Positions 59,612 to 64,000 of a DNA stretch of 64,000 nt are shown piece after piece. The notes beneath the pieces were generated by a model. That model made no database searches. It had not been told where the DNA came from and saw nothing but the letters and a program-made list of their open reading frames with translations. Positions within the stretch are counted from its first letter, which is position 1; the number at the start of each line of letters is the position of its first letter. Source of the DNA: Pseudonocardia sp. 73-21 (GTDB lineage: Bacteria > Actinomycetota > Actinomycetes > Mycobacteriales > Pseudonocardiaceae); NCBI RefSeq assembly GCF_001899645.1, contig NZ_MKVV01000029.1, positions 46,436-110,435 of the forward strand. The letters run 5' to 3'. Position numbers and translations under genes: made by a program.

Positions 59612-59814
59612 CCCGCGCCTACCGGCTCCGGGTCGACGGGCACCTCGACGACCACTGGTCGGCGTGGTTCGGCGACCTCGCCCTGACCCGGGACCTCGAC
59701 GGCACCACGAGCCTCAGCGGCGCCGTCCAGGACCAGGCGGCGCTGCACGGGCTGCTCGCGAAGGTCCGCGACATGGGCCTCACCCTGATCTCCGTGGACG
59801 CCGTCGACCTGTGA
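59608..59814 (+). CDS. 68-residue small protein
   Basis: GTG 59608 overlaps the DUF2306 stop (GTGA). The protein reads R-L-R-V-D-G-H-L-D-D-H-W-S-A-W-F-G-D-L near the start and L-L-A-K-V-R-D-M-G-L-T-L-I-S-V-D near the end, a small alpha/beta pattern common next to oxidoreductases in actinobacteria. Function unknown. Confidence 0.7.
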   Translation: MTRAYRLRVDGHLDDHWSAWFGDLALTRDLDGTTSLSGAVQDQAALHGLLAKVRDMGLTLISVDAVDL

Positions 59815-60128
59815 CACGGGTGGTCGCCAACCCTCCGAGGCCACCGTGCGCGGCCCTGGACCCCGGGACGGAGTCCGCGCCGACGCTCGTGTCCGCCCCC
59901 GCTCCCGGCCCGCGGAGGGTGCGCCTCGACGACGGGCCGGAGGAGGAGACCCGTGGCCGGTGCTGTACGCGGTCGCCGGGTCCGCGCCGGCACCGGGGCC
60001 GCCGCGATCCTGCCCGTGCGGGGGGCCCGCCGAGGACGTGACGTGGCGCACACCCGCCGTCGCGCTGTCACGCCCCGGGGGCCGGTCGGTGTCCCGAGGC
60101 CGGACACCGACCGAGCAGAGGAGCGGAC
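59815..60128. other. 314-bp intergenic region before the NDH-2-like gene
   Basis: No gene seen. Most of it is Arg/Pro-rich reading noise in every frame. The last 65 bp hold the proposed ECF41 promoter and a GAGGAG ribosome-binding site. Confidence 0.5.
60066..60093 (+). promoter_or_regulatory. candidate ECF41-dependent promoter
   Basis: TGTCAC at 60066-60071, then 18 bases, then TGTC at 60090-60093. ECF41 sigma factors are reported to use TGTCACA with a downstream CGTC. It is well placed for a transcript start ~30 bp before ATG 60129. The -10 match is imperfect. Confidence 0.4.
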
Positions 60129-61295
60129 ATGACCGCGAACACCCAGGTTGTCGTCGTCGGCGGCGGATACGCCGGCGTGATCGCCGCGAACCACCTGCGG
60201 ACCCGCGACGACGTGGACATCACGCTGATCAACCCCCGACCGTCGTTCGTCGAGCGGATCCGGCTGCACCAGCTCGTCACCGGATCCGACGACGCGGTGG
60301 TCGGCTACGCGACGGTGCTGGGGGCGGGCGTCCGGCTCGTCGTCGACGAGGTGACGGCCATCGACACGGCGCACCGCACGGTGGCGCTGGCCTCGGGCGA
60401 CGCGCTCGGTTACGACTACCTCGTCTACGCGGTGGGCAGCCGCACCGCCGCACCGACGGTGCCGGGGGCGGCCGAGTTCGTCCACACCGTCGGCGAGATC
60501 GAGCACGCCGAGCGCCTGCGCGTGGCCGTGGGTGAGCTGGGCCGCGGCGCGCCGCTGACGGTGGTCGGCGGCGGCCCCACCGGCATCGAGACGGCCGCCG
60601 AGCTCGCCGAGCAGGGCCGCGCGGTCACCCTGGTGTGCGGCGGCGGCCTCGGGCCCTACCTCAGCGCGCCGGGCCGCCGTTCGGTCGCCCGCCGGCTCGC
60701 CGCGCTGGGCGTCACCGTGCTCCACACCGCCGTCGCGGCCGTCCGGGAGGACGCGGTCGTGCTCGCCGACGGACGCGAGCTGCCCAGCGCCGTCACCGTC
60801 TGGACCGCGGGCTTCGCCACGCCGGACCTGGCCACCCGCAGCGGCCTGCGCACCGACGCGATGGGCCGGCTGCTCACCGACGAGACGCTGACCAGCGTCG
60901 ACGACCCGCGCATCGTCGCGGCCGGGGATGCCGCGGCGCCCTCGGGCCGGCCGCTCCGGATGAGCTGCCAGGCCGCGATCCCGCTGGGTGCCCAGGCCGC
61001 CAACACGGTGCTGAGCCGTATCGCGGGCACCGAGCCCGCGGCGCTCCGCCAGGCGTTCGTCGGGCAGTGCGTCAGCCTGGGTCGTCACGGGGGCACCATC
61101 CAGCTGGCCCGCACCGACGACACCGCGCTCCCGCTCTACGTCGGCGGCCGGGCGGCCGCCGCGATCAAGGAGGGCGTCTGCCGGGGCACCGTCTGGCAGC
61201 TCGCGCAGGAGGCCCGCAAGCCCGGCTCCTACTTCTGGCTCAAGGGCGGCGGGCGACAGCAGCGGCTCTCGGCGGCTACGGTTCCGGTCCCATGA
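60129..61295 (+). CDS. NDH-2-like FAD-dependent pyridine nucleotide oxidoreductase
   Basis: A 388-residue flavoprotein: FAD loop V-G-G-G-Y-A-G near residues 10-16, NADH loop V-G-G-G-P-T-G-I-E near 144-152, and the late G-D-A-A-A-P flavin-contact motif. It matches single-subunit NADH dehydrogenases and related oxidoreductases that are the known genomic partners of ECF41 sigma factors. Its stop overlaps the sigma gene by ATGA. Confidence 0.87.
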   Translation: MTANTQVVVVGGGYAGVIAANHLRTRDDVDITLINPRPSFVERIRLHQLVTGSDDAVVGYATVLGAGVRLVVDEVTAIDTAHRTVALASGDALGYDYLVYAVGSRTAAPTVPGAAEFVHTVGEIEHAERLRVAVGELGRGAPLTVVGGGPTGIETAAELAEQGRAVTLVCGGGLGPYLSAPGRRSVARRLAALGVTVLHTAVAAVREDAVVLADGRELPSAVTVWTAGFATPDLATRSGLRTDAMGRLLTDETLTSVDDPRIVAAGDAAAPSGRPLRMSCQAAIPLGAQAANTVLSRIAGTEPAALRQAFVGQCVSLGRHGGTIQLARTDDTALPLYVGGRAAAAIKEGVCRGTVWQLAQEARKPGSYFWLKGGGRQQRLSAATVPVP

Positions 61296-62176
61296 CCGGC
61301 CACGCCGAACGCTTCACGCCGCTGCGGCCGCTGCTGTTCACGATCGCCTACGAGATCCTCGGCTCGGCGACCGAGGCCGACGACGTGCTGCAGGACAGCT
61401 ACCTGCGCTGGGCCGACGTCGACCTCGAGACCGTGCGCGAGCCGAAGTCCTACCTCGCCAAGGTCGTCACCCGGCAGGCGCTGAACGTGCTGCGCGCCAA
61501 CGCCCGGCGGCGCGAGGACTACATCGGACCGTGGCTGCCCGAGCCCCTGCTGCTCGACGAGCACGACCCGGTGTCGGACGTCGTGCTCGCCGAGTCGGTG
61601 TCCACCGCGATGCTGGTGGTGCTGGAGACGTTGAGCCCCGACGAGCGGGCGGTGTTCGTCCTGCGCGAGGTGTTCGGGTTCGACTACGACGACATCGCCT
61701 CCGCCGTCGGCCGGCCCGCACCGACGGTGCGCCAGATCGCCCACCGGGCCCGCGAACACGTCCGCGCCCGGCGCCGGCGCTTCGAACCGGTCGACGAGGT
61801 GCTGTCGGCGCAGATCACCGGCGAGTTCCTCGCCGCCGCGGCCACCGGCGACGTCGAGAAGCTGATGGCGACCCTCGCCCCGGACGTGGCGTGGACCGCC
61901 GACAGCAACGGCAAGGCCAGCGCCGCCCGCCGCCCGGTGCTGGGTGCGGAGAAGGTCGCCCGGCTGATCGCGGGGATGATGCGGGGCGCCGGCACGCGCG
62001 GCCGTTTCGAGCCGGCCGTCTACAACAGCGCCCCGGCCCTGGTGCTGTACGACGACGACCACCTGGAGGGCGTCATCACCGTCGAGATCAACGACGGCCG
62101 GATCACCAACTTCTACGCCATGCGCAATCCCGACAAGCTGGCGGCGGTGTCGGTGCGGCGGACGATCGGGCGCTGA
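61292..62176 (+). CDS. ECF41-type sigma factor with SnoaL-like C-terminal domain
   Basis: A 294-residue sigma factor. Regions 2 and 4 (E-A-D-D-V-L-Q-D-S-Y-L-R-W; Y-D-D-I-A-S-A-V-G-R-P-A-P-T-V-R-Q-I) are followed by a SnoaL-like domain ending with the N-P-D-K-L motif. In ECF41 this tail tunes sigma activity instead of a separate anti-sigma. Length matches the group. Confidence 0.93.
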   Translation: MTGHAERFTPLRPLLFTIAYEILGSATEADDVLQDSYLRWADVDLETVREPKSYLAKVVTRQALNVLRANARRREDYIGPWLPEPLLLDEHDPVSDVVLAESVSTAMLVVLETLSPDERAVFVLREVFGFDYDDIASAVGRPAPTVRQIAHRAREHVRARRRRFEPVDEVLSAQITGEFLAAAATGDVEKLMATLAPDVAWTADSNGKASAARRPVLGAEKVARLIAGMMRGAGTRGRFEPAVYNSAPALVLYDDDHLEGVITVEINDGRITNFYAMRNPDKLAAVSVRRTIGR

Positions 62177-62330
62177 CCCGGCCGGGCTCCACGGGACCCG
62201 GGTCGAGCGACGCCGTCCGGTGCTCCCGGTCGGAGTCGGCGACCCGGATCGAGGCGCCGACCAGCGCGCCGACGGGAACGGCCAGCACCACCCAGGCGAC
62301 GAGTCCCGCGCCGATCCACACCGCGATCAC
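62103..62330 (-). CDS. small single-helix membrane protein
   Basis: 75 residues from GTG 62330, which overlaps the LuxR stop (GTGA). One membrane helix (W-I-G-A-G-L-V-A-W-V-V-L-A-V-P-V-G-A-L-V) is followed by a polar tail. The last 74 bp overlap the convergent sigma gene, so the tail may be less constrained. Function unknown. Confidence 0.6.
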   Translation of the reverse strand: MIAVWIGAGLVAWVVLAVPVGALVGASIRVADSDREHRTASLDPGPVEPGRVSARSSAAPTPPPACRDCAWRRSW

Positions 62331-62800
62331 GACGGGGTCAGCCCGTCGTGCACGTCGTGGAGCGGCCGCGGCCCGTCGCCGTGCACCCCGGTGTCGCCGA
62401 CGACGAGGATCCCGCACTGGTAGCCCCGGGAGACGGCGTGGGCGCGGTCCCGCACACCGAGGTTGGTGTAGAGGCGGCGGGCGTAGGTCTTGACCGTGTC
62501 CTCGCTGATGTGCAGGGCCCGGCCGATCTGCGCGTTGCTCGACCCGCCGGCCATGCCCACGAGAACCTGCACCTCGCGGTCCGAGAGCGGCTCCCGGGTC
62601 CCGACCGACACGGCCGACCGGGAGAGCATCGGCCCGATCGCCGCGCACAGCGTGACGACGACGGTGGCCAGCTGGCTCGGGCGGACGTCGAGCGCGAGGT
62701 GCGCCAGGAGCAGCCGTCGCAGCTCCGTGGTCGGGCCGTCCGGTGTCACCGGCCGGGTACCGGCGGCGGCGAGGGGGCGGGCGATCGGCGATGCGGTCAT
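62327..62800 (-). CDS. LuxR-type helix-turn-helix regulator
   Basis: A 157-residue protein with a C-terminal GerE HTH (L-S-D-R-E-V-Q-V-L-V-G-M-A, I-S-E-D-T-V-K-T-Y-A-R-R-L-Y) and a short N-terminal region with no receiver domain. It lies 77 bp downstream of the sortase gene and may regulate the surface-protein operon. ATG 62800. Confidence 0.82.
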   Translation of the reverse strand: MTASPIARPLAAAGTRPVTPDGPTTELRRLLLAHLALDVRPSQLATVVVTLCAAIGPMLSRSAVSVGTREPLSDREVQVLVGMAGGSSNAQIGRALHISEDTVKTYARRLYTNLGVRDRAHAVSRGYQCGILVVGDTGVHGDGPRPLHDVHDGLTPS

Positions 62801-62877
62801 GGGGGTCGACCCGTCTCGTTGCAGGGGCACGATGGTGCGCACGTTCGGTGCGCCTCTCCAGCCGTTCACCGGGGCCG

Positions 62878-63558
62878 TCACCCCGCGCCGGCGGGTGCGG
62901 GCGTGGTGGAGACGAGGGAGGTGTAGACGACCACGTTGGAGCGGTAGCTGCGGGCCACCCGGTCGAACTCCCCGCCGCAGGTGACCAGCTGCAGGGCGCT
63001 GGAGCCGTGCGAGCCGTAGACCCGCTGGGCCGGGAACGCCGTCTTGGGGTAGGTCGCGACCTCGGTGACCTGGAAGTGCGTGACCACGCCGTCGGCCAGC
63101 GCCACCTCGATGGCGTCGCCGTTCTTCAGGGCGCGCAGGCGGAAGAACACCGCCGGTCCCTGGTAGCTGTCGACGTGCCCGAGGATCACCGCGGATCCTG
63201 TCTGGCCGGGGGCCGGCCCGAGGCGGAACCAGCCCGGGCGCTGGAAGTCCGTGGGGACCTCCACCGTCCGGTCGGCGTTGAGACCCAGGGTGGAGAGCGG
63301 CACCGTCAGCCCGATCGCCGGGATGCGGAGCTCCACCGGCGCCGACCGCACCGCGACCGGGGCCACCGGCGCGGCCCCGGGGTTCGCGACGCCGGTCGAC
63401 GGCACGGCCGGGGCCGCCGGCGCGTCGACCAGCGCGTTGTCGTTGCCGCGCACCCCGATCACCACCAGGCCGGCCGCGACCAGCAGGAGCACCGCGGTGG
63501 CGATCCACCACCGTCGCGGGCCCGACGTGGGTCGTCGGACGGGCGCCGTCCACGTCAC
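62878..63558 (-). CDS. class F-like sortase
   Basis: A 226-residue transpeptidase with an N-terminal membrane helix (~17-37) and the sortase set His128 in I-L-G-H-V-D-S, Cys194 in V-T-C-G-G and Arg206 in R-S-Y-R-S-N. It would anchor surface proteins at the membrane face. GTG 63558 overlaps the stop of the Gly-rich gene upstream, which looks like its substrate. Confidence 0.88.
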   Translation of the reverse strand: MTWTAPVRRPTSGPRRWWIATAVLLLVAAGLVVIGVRGNDNALVDAPAAPAVPSTGVANPGAAPVAPVAVRSAPVELRIPAIGLTVPLSTLGLNADRTVEVPTDFQRPGWFRLGPAPGQTGSAVILGHVDSYQGPAVFFRLRALKNGDAIEVALADGVVTHFQVTEVATYPKTAFPAQRVYGSHGSSALQLVTCGGEFDRVARSYRSNVVVYTSLVSTTPAPAGAG

Positions 63559-64000
63559 GCGGCCGTGTCCTCGCTGGTCGGCGTGACGCCGGTGGCCGAG
63601 CGGCGTCGCCGGAACCCGACTCCCGCGGTCGTGGCGGCGGCGGCGAGCGCGAGGACACCGAGCCCGAGCGCTCCCTCGTCGACCGCGTGCGACGCGCCGC
63701 CCGCACCGGTCTCGGGGTGACCGAGCGGGATGACCGTCACGCCGCTGTAGCCGCCGGAGCCGCCGGAGCTGCCCGCGCCACCCGTTCCGCCGGTGCCACC
63801 CGAGCCACCCGAGCCACCCGTGGCCGCCTGCTCCTCGGTGGTCGTCGTGGCCGAACCGCTGCTCGTGGACGTGCCCCCGCCGGTGTACCCACCGCCGCCA
63901 CCTGCGTTGCCGCCGCCACCGTTGCCGCCGCCCCCACCGTTGCCGCCGCCACCGCCGTTGTTGCCGCCGCCGTTGCCGCCACCGTTGTTCCCGCCGCCGC
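63555..64000 (-). CDS. Gly/Asn-rich surface protein, sortase substrate, 5' end beyond the window
   Basis: The last 148 codons of a longer gene. A Gly/Asn run of G-G-G-N-type repeats (from the window edge to about 63895), then a Ser/Thr/Gly linker, then a cell-wall sorting signal: G-H-P-E-T-G-A-G-G, a hydrophobic stretch (L-G-L-G-V-L-A-L-A-A-A-A) and a basic tail R-R-R-R. H-P-E-T-G is an LPXTG-like variant and is probably cut by the adjacent sortase. The low-complexity part may be longer than assembled. Confidence 0.72.
   Translation of the reverse strand, partial: GGGNNGGGNGGGNNGGGGGNGGGGGNGGGGNAGGGGGYTGGGTSTSSGSATTTTEEQAATGGSGGSGGTGGTGGAGSSGGSGGYSGVTVIPLGHPETGAGGASHAVDEGALGLGVLALAAAATTAGVGFRRRRSATGVTPTSEDTAA

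Noticed and set aside
63741..63982. Ala/Val/Arg-rich frame on the minus strand over the Gly-rich region
   Set aside because: It is an off-frame reading of the Gly/Asn repeat; the frame ending at 63555 has the sorting signal and reaches the window edge.
63741..64000. PE_PGRS-like protein
   Set aside because: The Gly-rich run superficially resembles PGRS repeats, but it has G-G-N patterns and a C-terminal sorting signal, not a PE domain.

Overview
This window comes from a very GC-rich actinomycete chromosome, probably from the Pseudonocardiales. That placement is an inference from paired clpP1/clpP2, the valS-folC-DUF4233-ndk block, frequent GTG starts with 4-bp ATGA/GTGA overlaps, a DUF1206 protein, F420-type oxidoreductases and mycothiol-era actinobacterial families. 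I see no rRNA, tRNA or CRISPR array. Coding density is high, and most genes fall into short co-directional operons.

Layout. 1-6.0 kb: a truncated cNMP/CBS/DUF294 nucleotidyltransferase, then an unusual minus-strand pair, a CBS protein and a 1246-residue FHA / indoleamine-2,3-dioxygenase-like / FAD-NADPH reductase / cytochrome b5 fusion. 6.2-17.4 kb: DUF1206, GNAT, a TIGR03960-type radical SAM protein, an alpha/beta hydrolase, dapA, a large membrane-anchored propeller-like protein, a TspO-like protein and a drug-type ABC exporter. 17.4-24.5 kb: the conserved ndk-DUF4233-folC-valS block, a C39-like protein and an MFS exporter. 24.6-26.3 kb: an IS110 element that has split a pyridoxamine-phosphate-oxidase-like gene. 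26.3-32.6 kb: an oxalate/formate-type transporter with its 42-residue small subunit and a DUF6457 protein, then clpX-clpP2-clpP1-tig with clear terminators. 32.7-34.8 kb: an ECF sigma factor wrapped in three Asp23/Gls24-type genes. 34.8-43.7 kb: FhuF-like protein, HD protein, GlxA regulator and gltBD. 43.7-44.9 kb: a gene graveyard of palindromic repeats with relics of a DUF559 protein and a VTT (DedA) protein. 44.9-52.1 kb: LLM oxidoreductase, CDF transporter, hydrolase, deazaflavin oxidoreductase with palindromic operators, DedA protein, secreted serine protease and two dehydrogenases. 52.2-55.8 kb: an octamer tandem repeat before a hydrolase, a decayed Fn3/GH16 gene and a palindrome that joins two reading frames. 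55.9-64 kb: a LAL-type LuxR regulator with three small genes, an NDH-2-like enzyme with its ECF41 sigma factor, and a class F-like sortase with a Gly/Asn-rich substrate that runs off the window.

The most striking item is the FHA-IDO-reductase-cytochrome b5 protein. Its domains place a haem dioxygenase, a flavin reductase and cytochrome b5 in one chain, the same components that mammalian IDO is thought to use as separate electron donors, plus a phosphothreonine-binding FHA head. I know of no described example. The function remains an inference from domain similarity.

The other notable themes are two families of dispersed palindromes, a transposon that probably carries a bridge-RNA-type guide, and several genes caught in decay.
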